39,021 nucleotides of DNA from Lasiodiplodia sp. COLG20 (Eukaryota > Ascomycota > Dothideomycetes > Botryosphaeriales > Botryosphaeriaceae). The position numbers were made by a program, and so were the translations under genes. The notes beneath the pieces were generated by a model. That model made no database searches, was not told where the DNA came from, and saw nothing but the letters and a program-made list of their open reading frames with translations. Positions 9,454 through 20,701 of the stretch are shown here, one piece after another; the stretch's first letter is position 1; each line of letters begins with the position of its first letter. The stretch lies in contig VNWV01000061.1 in the NCBI GenBank assembly GCA_009801085.1, positions 1-39,021 of the forward strand, given 5' to 3'.

Positions 9454-11668
9454 ATGGCCGCCGCTCGAGATTCCGAAAAGCTCGATCCAGTCCGTGTCGC
9501 CTCGCCAGCCAGCGATTCAAACGTCCTCAAAGTCGGTAGTCTCGCATTTGTTGGAGAACAAGGTGGCAATGGGTCAGCTCCAACCTTTCAGGAAGCCACG
9601 GGTGCTCCCGTCGAGCAAGAGTCCCCGCTTGGCTACAAAGTTAGGTGGTTCACCATCATCTTCCTGAACATTGGTCAGATGATTGGTACTGGTGTTTTCT
9701 CGACACGTAAGCACACCATCCTTTCTTTTTCTCTTCCAAGCGACGTTAATGCGGCCCAAAGATGAGTTCTAACGATCTTCGCAGCCGCCTCAATTTTAAC
9801 AAACGCTGGGTCTGTGGGCATGGCCTTGATGTTTTGGTTCATTGGTTTTGTCATCTCGTGTTGTGCGCTCTGTGTATACCTCGAGTTGGCCTCCTACTTT
9901 CCTTCGCGTTCTGGAGCCGAAGTTGTCTATCTGGAACAAGCTTATCCGCGGCCACGATACTTCTTCCCAACAGCATTCGCTGTTCAGTCTGTGCTGCTAT
10001 CGTTCAGCAGTAGTAACGCAATTGGTAAACCTGCTCTAAATGACTACTAGACGAGGCTAACAAATGGAAGTGCTGGCGCAGTACGCATTCAAGATGTCAC
10101 CGGATTACAGTCCCTCCGACTGGGAACAAAAGGGAGTTGCTATCGCAAGTTATACTCTCGCCATAGTTTGTGAGTATCCCACCATACATTACCACGGAAA
10201 GGTACTGACCTTCATAGTGCTCATTGTTAGCAATCGGCTTTCTCTCTGGCTCTCTGATATATTTGGGTTCATCAAGGTTGGGACACTAATTTTGTAAGTA
10301 TTTTGGCTTAAGAATAAACTTAAAACTAAGAGTACATAGCATAAGCATCACTGGCCTCGTCGTTCTTGGAGGTCATACATCTGTTGCTGATCCGAACGCT
10401 AACTTCCGGGATGCTTTCGCTGGAACCTCAAGCAATGGGAATGCCATGGCAAACGCGTTGGTGAAAATCACATTCGCTTATGAGGGATACGCAAATGCAT
10501 TCAACATGATGAACGAAGTCAAGGTAAATTTGAAAGAAATGGAAAAGACCGTTAGACTGATTTCTCTCAGGATCCCATCCGTACAATAAAGAAAAGCGCT
10601 CCAGTGGCGCTGCTTATTGTTGCAGTGATGTACACCCTCTGCAACGTCGCTTACTTTGCTGCTGGTAAGCAAATGGTTTTTCTCCAGCATAGGAATCGTG
10701 ACTGAGCCTACCACAGTACCCAGCGAGGAAATGAAAGCTGCAGAGCAGACCGCAGCAACCCTATTTTTCACGAAAGTCTTCGGCGAGAACGCTGCGAAAG
10801 GACTCAATATTCTCGTCATCTTCAGCGCATTTGGAAACTTGGTATCAAACCTCATTGGGCAGTCTCGGATGATCCGTGAAATTGGAAGGCAAGCAGTTTT
10901 CACCAGGAACCTGTGTGAGAGTTGGCGCTAACCGTATGCAGGCAAGGCGTTCTGCCATGGCCCAAATTCTGGACCACGACACGACCTTTTGGCACACCAA
11001 TCGGCCCCTATCTATTGAAATGGGGAATGACCGTGCTTATGATTGTAGCACCACCCGCTGGTGATGCCTTCAACTTTGGTACACAGATCAAGCCCTAATT
11101 TGGTGACTCAGCGCATGGACTGACATGTGGAATATGTAGTCGTCGACCTCAAAACCTATCCCGATGCTATCTTCTTTTTCCTCATGGCGGCGGGTGTGTA
11201 TATTATCCGGCGCCATCGCTCTCGCATTGGAGTCGGACGATCCGAATTCCGCGCTTGGGATGCCGCGGTCATAATATACCTACTCGTCAACCTCTTTCTT
11301 CTTGTCATGCCCTGGTACCCTCCCGAAGGTGGCGCGACCGGCGGTGATGTCAGCTTCTGGTACGCAACGTATTGTGTCGTCGGAATCGGCATGTGAGTTT
11401 CTTCTTTCTTCCGGATGGCAGGCAGTCAGCTAAGTGTAACAACAGCATCCTCATGTGCGTCGTGTACTATTGGATCTGGATCTACGTGCTTCCGCGTTTT
11501 GGCGGATATGCAATGCGGCAGAAGCTTGTTGTCTTGGAGGATGGAGCAGTGATGCACAAGATAGTAAAGGTGCCAAAGGATCAGCTGGCCGAATGGGATG
11601 CGAATCACGATGTCTCGGGGCGGTCCATCACGGCAGAGAATGGGGTGGTGTCTGCAAAGAGAGAGTGA
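9454..11668 (+). CDS. MUP1-type methionine/amino acid permease (LAT/APC superfamily)
   Basis: Ten exons: 9454-9706, 9785-10024, 10071-10169, 10218-10293, 10340-10523, 10571-10664, 10717-10888, 10942-11078, 11140-11392, 11446-11668. All phases agree and give 576 residues, close to the roughly 570 of yeast Mup1. Helix 1 carries IGQMIGTGVFSTP, the unwound GTGVFS substrate site of MUP1-like carriers. Later hallmarks are LELASYFPSRSGAEVVYLEQAYPRPRYF (shown in two pieces in the sequence), AYEGYANAFNMMNEVK, GQSRMIREIGRQ and TTTRPFGTPIGPY. It would sit in the plasma membrane with about 12 helices and import methionine or related amino acids with protons. The intron 10889-10941 begins with GC (AG|GCAAGC) and ends in AG. 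All other introns are GT-AG, the shortest being 46 nt. The N-terminus of about 65 residues is cytosolic and polar. High confidence in family, moderate in substrate. Confidence 0.9.
10889..10941 (+). other. Non-canonical GC-AG intron in the permease gene
   Basis: The donor is AG|GCAAGC, the usual consensus for GC-AG introns, with a GCTAAC branch site at 10927-10932 and a CAG acceptor. Only this boundary restores the conserved REIGRQGVLPWPKFW segment. The nearest GT donor would leave an intron of about 29 nt, which is too short. Confidence 0.75.
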
Positions 11669-12360
11669 GCACCCAACCAGAGAAGAGATCTACTCTCGCT
11701 ATACTAGACTCAAGGTATGTAGTACTCGAGGCAGTATATATACGCAGCTGGAGCTTACAAAAAGTGATACATGCACGCTTGATCCCGTTGATTTCGTAGA
11801 GCTTCCTACACAGACCAAATTTCTCCTCGCATCCTACCTACAGAGCGTGAATTTATTGTTTTCATGCCATCGGTAGTTAAAGTTAACGTCCTGACGTGAA
11901 TGTGTAATTATTAACTCCACATTTACATCGGGATGATAGCTTCAACTACCTCTACCTGTTCTTTTTCATTAGACCAAAAAGAAGGAACTGGAGCATACTT
12001 ACGCCATATGCTGGGGCTCTGCTATTCTTCGCGGTAGCCATCGGCTGCAGCACCCCTCTGTCGAAGGCTGTCAGAAGCTGACTGTATTCCAAGAACGGTT
12101 AGGGTTACTAATTTTCATGTACCCAATAATGTCCCCGCATTGCCTGGATCATCCGCAGAAAATGTCGTAAGCACTAGCGCTGGCCTTGAACCGACGCTAG
12201 AATCCGTTGCAGGAACATTTAAAACTGGAAGGTCGAATGTCTACATTGTGCTAATTGATTTCTTAAATTCATTCTGGCTCAGCTGTGAGACTCGGAGGCA
12301 GCTTTCTCTTCCATTCCCCCAGCCACCTCCACCAGACAACACCCAGCCGCCCGCTTCAGC
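11669..12360. other. Intergenic between permease and P-loop gene
   Basis: About 690 bases in tandem orientation, holding the 3' end of the permease transcript and the promoter of the next gene. The last 100 bases before the start are pyrimidine-rich, a common feature of fungal core promoters. Nothing else was recognised. Confidence 0.5.
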
Positions 12361-13203
12361 ATGTCCACCACCAAGACCTCGGCAACTCGAACCCGCCCCA
12401 TGGGCGTACTCGTCCTGGGCCAATCCCGCACCGGCACCTCCTCCATGCGCGCAGCGCTGCAGCATCTCGGCTACACGCGCGTCTTCCACTTCTTCTCCCT
12501 CTTCGAAAACCCCCTCCAAACACCAACCTGGCAACGCGCCTTCCACGCCAAATTCCTACCGCCCGACGACCCCTCTCGCCCACCGCCCTTCACCCGCGAC
12601 GACTGGGACGCCCTTCTCGGCCCCGACTGCACCGCGCTGACCGACACGCCCTGCCACATCTTCGCCGAAGAGCTCATGGCCGCCTATCCCGAAGCCAAAG
12701 TCGTGCTGACGGTCCGCGACAGCACCGAGGCGTGGTACGACTCGTACAGCACGACCATCTGGCCGTTTCTGGAGGCCGATGCGGTGGCGCCGACGCTGTG
12801 GTGGCGCGTGGTGCAGGCGCTGCGGCCGCGCATGCCGTTTGGGTACCTTGACGTGATGCATTCGTGCATGGCGCGGTTCACGGATCTGGGCGCCATACCG
12901 GAGCGGGGGCGGCAGTACTACGAGGAGAGGAATGCGGTTGTGAAGGAGCTGGCTGGTGATAGGCTTCTGGTGTTTAATGTCAAAGAAGGCTGGGAGCCGC
13001 TGTGTAGGCATTTGGGGCTGGATGTTCCGCCGGACGATGTGCCGTTCCCACGGATGTTTGATGGCCAGGAGTTTGGGGGTATGTGGAAACAGTGGTACAG
13101 AGGCTCGGTTGTGGGTGCGGCATTGAATTTGGGGAAAGGCATCGCGGTCATGGCGGCGGTGGTGTGGGTGGGGAAGTTGTACGTGGGTGGGCGGATGATG
13201 TAG
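12361..13203 (+). CDS. Sulfotransferase-like P-loop protein with C-terminal membrane anchor
   Basis: An intronless frame of 280 codons from ATG at 12361. Residues 15-32 (GVLVLGQSRTGTSSMRAA) form the P-loop/5'-phosphosulfate loop seen in the fungal sulfotransferase-like family (Sulfotransfer_4; often labelled NAD-dependent epimerase in databases). KVVLTVRDSTEAWYDSYSTT (about 113-132) matches the second PAPS-region motif of that family, and FNVKEGWEPLCRHLGLDVP is the typical C-terminal helix. A hydrophobic stretch near residues 253-275 suggests a tail anchor in an internal membrane. The likely activity is sulfate transfer from PAPS, but these fungal members lack a proven substrate. Wobble bases are strongly C-rich in the first half and G-rich in the second. 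It is convergent with the large ankyrin-CorA gene, with only 187 bases between the stops. Confidence 0.8.
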   Translation: MSTTKTSATRTRPMGVLVLGQSRTGTSSMRAALQHLGYTRVFHFFSLFENPLQTPTWQRAFHAKFLPPDDPSRPPPFTRDDWDALLGPDCTALTDTPCHIFAEELMAAYPEAKVVLTVRDSTEAWYDSYSTTIWPFLEADAVAPTLWWRVVQALRPRMPFGYLDVMHSCMARFTDLGAIPERGRQYYEERNAVVKELAGDRLLVFNVKEGWEPLCRHLGLDVPPDDVPFPRMFDGQEFGGMWKQWYRGSVVGAALNLGKGIAVMAAVVWVGKLYVGGRMM

Positions 13204-13390
13204 GTAAAGTAGTGTTCTAAGTGGTGTGGATACCATGTAGCTGCACACGGGTTGTCTACTAGCTATCTAAACTGAGCTGAATTAAGCAAAATATACGCAA
13301 CTACTATGGAGAATGCACCTTTAGTAGAGTAGTCAGCCATGTTGGTAGGAAATGCTCATTATAGCTATTTTCACGGTGAATTGCAACCGA

Positions 13391-16300
13391 TTAGAACCCA
13401 TCCTCAATCAGATTTAGCAGATCTTGCTGCCTTTCTTTCTGGCGTTCCTTCAGCTCTTGCTCATCCTTATCTGTAAGCTCTTCTTCAGTGTCCGTATACT
13501 CTTCATTTTCCTCGCCCATTGGAGGAAATTCCAACTCGCTTGAAGATTGGTCATGCCAGGTCATGTCATATAGCTTCTTTTCCACTTCGCCCTTTGTGTC
13601 GTACGGCAAATCCCGCTTGGCTATGAATCTTATAGCCCTTCCATACCACTTACGAACCCGGCTGTTGTTTTTGGTTGCATAGGGCTTTAAGATCTTGAAC
13701 GCAAGATACTTTGCAGCCGAGTGCTTCGACTTTGACCAGACATTGGCGACAAAGTCGATCTTCAGAGCAATGATGATGAAAGGGATCGATACGGCAAACG
13801 ATACACCGACTATATTCAAATTAGACACTGCAATACTCGTATCAACAAGGCGACAGGACTTACAGAGTATCACAGAAACCCAACTGAGTTCGAAGTTGTT
13901 CTCTCCATCTTGTTTAGGAAAGATTGAGATTCCAAGGGCAAAGAATGATGCCATGAATGACAAAGGGAGCTAATTCACGTTTAGCGTTGATTCAACTTTA
14001 ACGAAGTTTCCGATTCTTACGAAGATGATGGTGACGATGGTGAAGATGAGCACCGTCTAGATCAGGTCAGCGTTTCCATTTGGATGATGAGAACTATGCC
14101 AGGTGCCTCCTACACTACCCTGTTTGCTGGCTTCCTCTGCTACTTCACGAGAGAACCTGGCCTCCCACTGATTTGCTTGCTTCTGCTTGAGATCAAAAAG
14201 GCGTTCCAACTGTTTACCAGTCAATATATCAAAGTCGACCCCGATATCACCGTGCCTTACCTCAATTTCTACCTCTTTTGCGTGAGATTCCATGGCATCG
14301 AACCTTCGAGTGGTATTTCGGATCAAGTGGAGAACTCTCTCGAATGGCCTGTGGTTGTTTTGCGCCCTTTGATTGGCATCGGGGGGATTCGTGTCGCTTA
14401 CAATGTTTTGCAGATTTCCTACCACTTCAATCTGATGTTCTAATACAGATTTGATCATCTTGATCTCGTCCAAAGTATCTTTGACCTCTTTCAGGAGCTT
14501 GGATTCTTGACGTATATCAAGTAGCTTCTTTAAGAGAACGCTTCGATCTTGTAAGTAGAACCTGTGTCGATCATGCAAGCCACGTAGGATTTTAGCTCTT
14601 TCACGGAAAAGTCTGAAAAGACGACTTTCGTCCTCTTCCTATAGAGAAAGTCAGCTTGGCAAATAGGTCCGAAAGAGAGATCGTACCAGCTTTCCTATGG
14701 TGCTTTCAAAAGACTGAAGAAAATTGACAGGCTCAAGATGCTCATGTGGATTGAATGAGTTGCAGCAGACAGACAAGATCCGGGAGACGAAGTCTGTTGT
14801 GTGCCCGATAGAATCTCGTTTCTTGTCCATGAGGATCATTCGTTCAATGTTATCCCTCTGACTGGACGTGTTCCAATCCGATGCCTCATGTTCTTGATTG
14901 AACTTGGCCCCTTGACGGGAGGGAAAACTGGTAATAACGGTATCAGGATTCCCATTGCTACCTTTGAGGAACCAAAGCCATAATTGATCAACCATGATGA
15001 CGTTGTGGTCACTCTTCTTTGACCATGTTCTTTTTGCCCAACGTGAGACGACTTGCGTTTTGTCTCTGTAGGAAGTGTCTTTGAGCATGTAGTAGTACGA
15101 CTGATCGAGTGTACTATTATTATGTTAGCTACATTCCATACTGGTCATAACCAGACTGAGAAAGAACACTCGGGTTAGTTTACCGGCGGATGTGAAATGC
15201 CAAGTGGTCGACTCCGTCCTTGTTGCGATTATTTAAGTAACCTTTGATAGCCAGGCCCTCGGCAGAGTCTTCATCTGCCTCATCTTTACCTGACTCTTCT
15301 TCATCTGATCCCTCTCCTTCTGGCTTCTCCCTGTCAGCGAGATTCCCGTCAGACTGGTCTTCTGCAAGCTGGCTCGGGTATGCCTCATCTCGGTGAGAAT
15401 CGTCCTGGCTACTTTTACCCATCACATAGTCGTGCGTGACAAGTTCGTGCCACTCTTCTGTCTTTTCTCCCCCGTTTCTTCCTTCATCTGATTCACCGAT
15501 CTCTTGTTTGCCATCTTTTTCTTCCTCTTCTCTTTCTTTGTTTCCCTTTTCTTTCCCTTGTTCCTCAAATACCCTTTCTTTCCCTTTTGACTCCATTTCT
15601 TCAATGGGCCTCATTTTTTTGATGCGGTCTCTCAATCGGAATTTCTGGATTGCATCTTCCTTGCTGGTCTTTTGAATAAGGCTCGCGATCTTCTGTTGGT
15701 GATTTGATCCCTCGTAGCTTATAAATGGCATCTGCGAACTCAGTCCTGGCTGTCATTGGCGATTTTCTTTGGACGCTTACAAAAATAACCCAATCGTGTG
15801 CACCGTCTTGTCCCGACCCTTTTTGGAGTTTTTCCAGTCGTGATGCCTCTGGATTCATGTAACGCTTGACAGTTTCAGAATGTTAGCCGGCGCATTCCAT
15901 TGGAAGCTCTACTAAATTTTGGTCCTCATTTGAACATACTCCATGATGGAATCTTCCACGTTTGGACTCTGAAGGCCAGGGCCACACTTCAGCCTCGAGC
16001 TTCGCAAAAAGGTCCTGTTCATAGTGAGTAAATGTTTGAATAAGAAGGCTGAACGATTATACATGAACCCACGCCATCTAAAAATTATATTAGCTCAAAT
16101 TGGGGTCAGTAGATGGAGTAGATGACTTACGTTATTTGCTGGGACATGATACCAACGACATAGTGCCTCTTTGGAAGAAGGACCTGGCGACATTTGAAAT
16201 AAATCTTCAGTGGACCCTTCTTCATATATGAGCTTCTGAATTGTGCTAGGTTTGTATCGATATTCGTCAGAGTCTTTGTCCGGTGGCGCGAAGATCTCCC

Positions 16301-18165
16301 AGATCGTAATCCCCGTTTCTGTACATGCTTTTATGGCATCTCCGTTCCTCGGCCTGCCTTTGGTGAGTTCCCTCCGCTCGGCAGGTCCCTTGAAAAGAGG
16401 TGGATTCTTGATCAACCACCTGATCTGAGGAAGAACATTTTTGCTCCTTGCCAGTTTCCGAACGGATTCCTTCGCCTTGTTCTTGATGCCCGAGTCTGCA
16501 CCGCATTCCATCAGGATGTGGACTATTTCTAGCGCACCCTTCTGGACAGCAACGTGTAGTGCCGTGTTCCCTTCATGATCTTGCTCATCCAGCGCGACTA
16601 CCCCTTTGTTGACCAAGCACTGAACAAGTTCCTTGAGATCAAGACCGGCCGCTATGTGGAGTATTGGCTGCCTCCTTCCGACTTGGAAATCAAAGTCGAT
16701 AGATCTGTCGATCATTCTGTCGATAAGCGTTCCAATCTTGGGAACTTTTGATTTATTTCCAGCTTCAATCAGCTGATGGAATGCGGTCGACTGAAAAATC
16801 AGCTTGCAGATGTTTTTGAAGTGTTCATTATCGAATGCTTGGAACCAGGCAATTTCTTCTATGTCAGCGTCAATTTCCCACTTGCAGTCAAGGCTCTTGA
16901 AATGCTGTTCCTGCTCTTTCCTTTTCACGAATGTTTCGGCAGATGTCTGGAAAAACCCGAATGTGGCAATCCCGTGCTTTTGTTTTTCAATTTTGCTGAA
17001 GAATGTACTCCAGATGTCCATGGGCGATATCTCCAATGCTGTGACTTTTTCGGAACTCTTGAAGGTCTTGTGAAGCCATGTAATTAAGTTGTCAAAATTG
17101 GAAAAGGGCGGTGCAATGAGTATGATGGCGGCAGTAGATGCAACCAGGGCATTTCTGTCACCTTCAAGTTCTTTAGCTCCCGGAAGCTCTTCGAAAAGCA
17201 TCTTTTCGACAATCACATTACCATAGCCATGACCAATGAAAATGACAGGTCTCTTTGTCTGCTGTTCGGTTCGTTTCTCCAAAAGCATTCTCAGGATCTG
17301 AGAAGCAGCTGTGTTCAAGCCCAGGGTCTTTTTGTCCCGCTTCATTTGAGCTACGACATTCCAGCCAAAGCTCATGATTCGTGACAAGGGCAGAGCTCTA
17401 TGGAGCATATCCGAATCCTTTAGCCACGTGCTCAAATGCTGAGCTGTGTTGCTCTTGTCGGTAGTTGGTTTCCTTGACCCGACATCTGACAGTGTACCAG
17501 AGTTGCGATGTCTGCGACCATCCTCAGTAACCAATTCCGAGAAATACTTTCTTGAGGTACTTACAGGTCGTGCTTATTATCAGTAGGTCCGTGTCCGTCT
17601 TTTCGAGGTTGTGGAACATGTTTGGGATTGCGCCGAAAGACCGATAGTCCATCGTCGTGACCAGGCTGATTCGAGGCCATGTAGATGGCGACAACGTCGC
17701 AAGATAGGACGTCGTCCTCTTTGACATCATAGAAGACATTAGCCAGGACAGATTCAGTCTTCTTTCCGCTTTGCTTCCGCTGTTTTTGTAATAGGGAACT
17801 GTGTACAATATTAAATCAACGATCTTGATATTGAAGAAATGGTCTTACTTCTGCATCTTGGCGGAGCCTCCGACTTCAAGAAGGCCTCGTAGATCTTTCG
17901 CCCTGGCCAGGCCACGTTTCGTAAGTTCCGGATTGTGTACTTGCTCAGGGTCTTTGAGATCGCGCCGGGAAAGAACGTCTTCCGACTCTGCAGGTCTTTG
18001 ATGTAGCGATGATGAGACAGGATCATTCTTTGTTTGTTGGATCGCTTGCTCCGGTGGGATCTTTGGAGTGTCGGTCGCGTTGTCTACCAGAACCGCCTCA
18101 GTGGCCTCAGTGGCCCGTCCATTACCCTCATTCAAGCACGTGCCCGGTTCACTCCTTTCTGACAT
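13391..18165 (-). CDS. Pseudo-hydrolase / ankyrin / CorA-like membrane protein (12 exons)
   Basis: The exons, in order, are 18165-17849, 17798-17565, 17511-16131, 16077-16063, 16014-15940, 15864-15781, 15731-15184, 15113-14687, 14638-14114, 14056-14021, 13969-13864, 13809-13391. All phases agree and give 1388 residues. Residues 1-180 are a polar N-terminus. Residues about 210-420 resemble an alpha/beta-hydrolase (DMLHRALPLSRIMSFGWNV, VIFIGHGYGNVIVEKML), but the nucleophile elbow reads GHGYG rather than GHSxG, so it is probably inactive. Ankyrin repeats lie at about 464-527 (RQPILHIAAG, GNTALHVAVQKGALEIVHIL). A lysine/glutamate-rich insert follows at about 750-870. Residues 1028-1202 form a long coiled-coil-like stretch, then two membrane helices (about 1203-1226 and 1250-1266) of the fungal CorA-like type without a GMN motif. 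The acidic C-terminal tail faces one side of the membrane. It looks like a membrane-anchored, NLR-like receptor or scaffold; the function is inferred. Confidence 0.8.
16063..16077 (-). other. 15-nt microexon of the ankyrin-CorA gene
   Basis: The five codons ATG GCG TGG GTT CAT (MAWVH) lie between a 53-nt intron ending in TTTTAG and a 48-nt intron starting GTATAA. They complete the conserved stretch WYHVPANN-MAWVH-DLFAKLEAEVW, which is typical of fungal CorA-like proteins. Skipping this exon keeps the frame but removes the motif. Confidence 0.7.
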
Positions 18166-20701
18166 TGTGAGAGGGTCCGCTTCAGCATGTAACAACTGTT
18201 TTCGAGAATATCAAGGACAACAAAAAACATAAACATAGCCTTATATCTTTATGTATGGGACCAAGGCTCGTATAAAAGACCTTAGAACGGAAGCACGGTC
18301 ACTTTGATGCGAACACAGTCGTGTCAGCTTACCCCACCTTTCTAGCAGGGACCGTATCAACGATATTATCGTCAATGGGGCATTGAAGCCATTGATGTCA
18401 TTGTAAGACAACATAAGAGCTGCGTAAACGCCACACAATCAATAAAGGCTTACGAAGCTCATTGCAAGGTCAGCTTAGTATATGTGTAACGAGCAGGTTT
18501 AAGGCTACATAATACAGTATTGTCACACAACACGGTAAAGGACCTGTATTGTAGACACATTGTAATGAGTGGCATAAACTTTAAGGGGGTAGAGAGCTAG
18601 GAGCCAGCTTTATTCACGGGAGCACCCGAATATTTTCTTGCTTTACCAAGCGTATTTCCTCCTTATAAGACTAGTCTAACCTTTCGAACTGTAAGAGACA
18701 TTAGTAAAAGTGCGGATCCAGCTTTGTGACTTTAGACTATCGGCCACAGATGTTAAATCAATTCTAGCTAGCATACTACGTCACGGACCGCAATCGGAGA
18801 TCATTGAATATTACTACAGCTAAGCGAAAACACAATAGTCGCCAAAGAAAGATGGAGGCGCATACTGGAACATGATGACGTGGCAGGAAACATGCTCTCT
18901 GCCCGTCATTGAGGGGGATTATAGGCTAAATACCATGTTCTCTTTCGATTTTAGGTAGCTAAGGCGCTCCTTCCAAGCTGAAATTGCATCGTCATATGTT
19001 TCAATGCATATGGCTGAGGTGATCGATCGTTGTTGTTTGAGCTGGATCACACAACGAGATGTTTACGGAAGGTCATTTGCTTTTCTGGACCTGGAATGCT
19101 TCAGCTCACAGCACGGTCCACTTAAGCGTATCACAGCCCGACCATTTGCACAATAACATCACTTTCCCACGTAATGATCAGACTCCCACTTTCCATCCCA
19201 CGAGAATACCGTTGGTTGATGCTTGCGCAAGGGGACCTGTCATAATGGCAGCCAGCTGCAGATAATTTGGTTTGCACATAACAGCCTAACATTAAAAGCG
19301 TGGCAAACGCACCCCTAAGGCGATTTTCCAGGAGTTTCATGCTGTAAGATTTTGCGGATACAATACATCAGCTTTCCCGAAAACGGGTGTTTCATTTGGA
19401 TGGCTTGCATTCCTTCGCGACGAGCTTACTGTATGGCTTTTGAAGCTTCTACAGCCCTGTCCCTGAATTCACGCACTCGCTTAAAACGTGAAATGTCCTG
19501 AAAATAGCTCTAACAAAGATTACCAACATCTATAGAGCCAATGAAGCTAAACGGGGGAATTGGTATTCTCGATAATGTGGGAACGACCGCGCCCGGCAAC
19601 CCGGCGACTATGGAAGAAGAGGCTTGGGGCCAGCAGCTCCAGCTGAATCTCGTTCATGTTGTGCCACGCTGTGCCACTCATCATGGCGAAGACAGGCTCT
19701 GGTTCTGTGGTTAACAATGCATCCCTTGCGGGGTAAGACGGATGCTGGTTACGCAAGTGCGAAATTACACGTCATCAAATTCACAACGTTACTGCAGTGA
19801 TCTATGCTGCACAAGGCGTCAGGCTGACTGTGTTACTCCGAGGCTCATCTGTACGTCCTTGGGTGATACCTTGGAATGATCTGGAAAGATGCTGATAGAG
19901 AGACGTGCTACCGGAATATTTCGACGCGATTCATCGGGAATTTACCGAAGTGGCAAATGTCGCTACTGTCTTGAGCAATAATACCGCAAATAAGCTTACA
20001 GGTGAGGTGAATGATTTGTTACTCACAACGAGAACTGCTACCAAATATATATTTCTCTGACTAGGTGTTCTCAATTAGCTACAGTGCCATCATTTCAACA
20101 TTGAAAACCAACCGCAAACTTTTAAGTTGATATTGCTCACTCTTAAGCTTCTTAGTTACCCCAGCCTTGCATTAGCGGAATCTTGCAGGGCCAAGATACG
20201 CTGTGCAAAGTTAAGACTAGTACTTCGTTTCTAAAGCTTAGCAAGGTTGAATTGCAAGATGATCAAGAAGGCATCTATGGTTAGGAGACTGCCGTTGTTT
20301 TCACAAAATATATATATTCCTTGAGTTCCATTCACATAACGAGCTATGTGCCTTCTTGCCTCTCCGCCTTCAACATTCACATGGTCATCGAGGAGGACAA
20401 GGAGTGAAGAAACTGGTGAGCGGGATGCTGGATTACATCAGTCCGACGGCGCCTGAAACAATGCTTGACGCATTGGTAAACGAGCATTACAAGGTCGCCT
20501 AGTTCTGCATTCTGAATCTCTGCAACCTTTCTCCTGCGGCAGTTGCAGGGAAGAATTTCGACCTCATTATCTTCCAGGACAACAAACTGACCGCCAAGTT
20601 CCACGCAACAAGTATCGTAATTTACAATAACCGTGCAGGGCTCAACCGAAAGCAGGACTCCTGCGTGGTGGACTTGAATGAGTGCGTTGGATTCAAGCTT
20701 G
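18166..20701. other. 2.5-kb gene-poor, AT-rich stretch
   Basis: No convincing gene, RNA or mobile element was found. The left end is the promoter of the ankyrin-CorA gene and the right end is the 3' flank of the DUF6604 gene. A short coding-like frame near 19890-20030 (plus) starts after stops and shows no domain. A 108-codon open frame lies on the minus strand at 20377-20701, directly after the DUF6604 stop. AT-rich composition with scattered stops fits decayed sequence. Confidence 0.45.

Noticed and set aside
12556..13248. Minus-strand open frame of 230 codons
   Set aside because: It is antisense to the P-loop gene; the sense frame has clear motifs, the antisense one does not.
19890..20030. 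Coding-like plus-strand frame (VLPEYFDAIHREFTEVANV)
   Set aside because: It is short, preceded directly by stops, and has no start, splice partner or recognised family.
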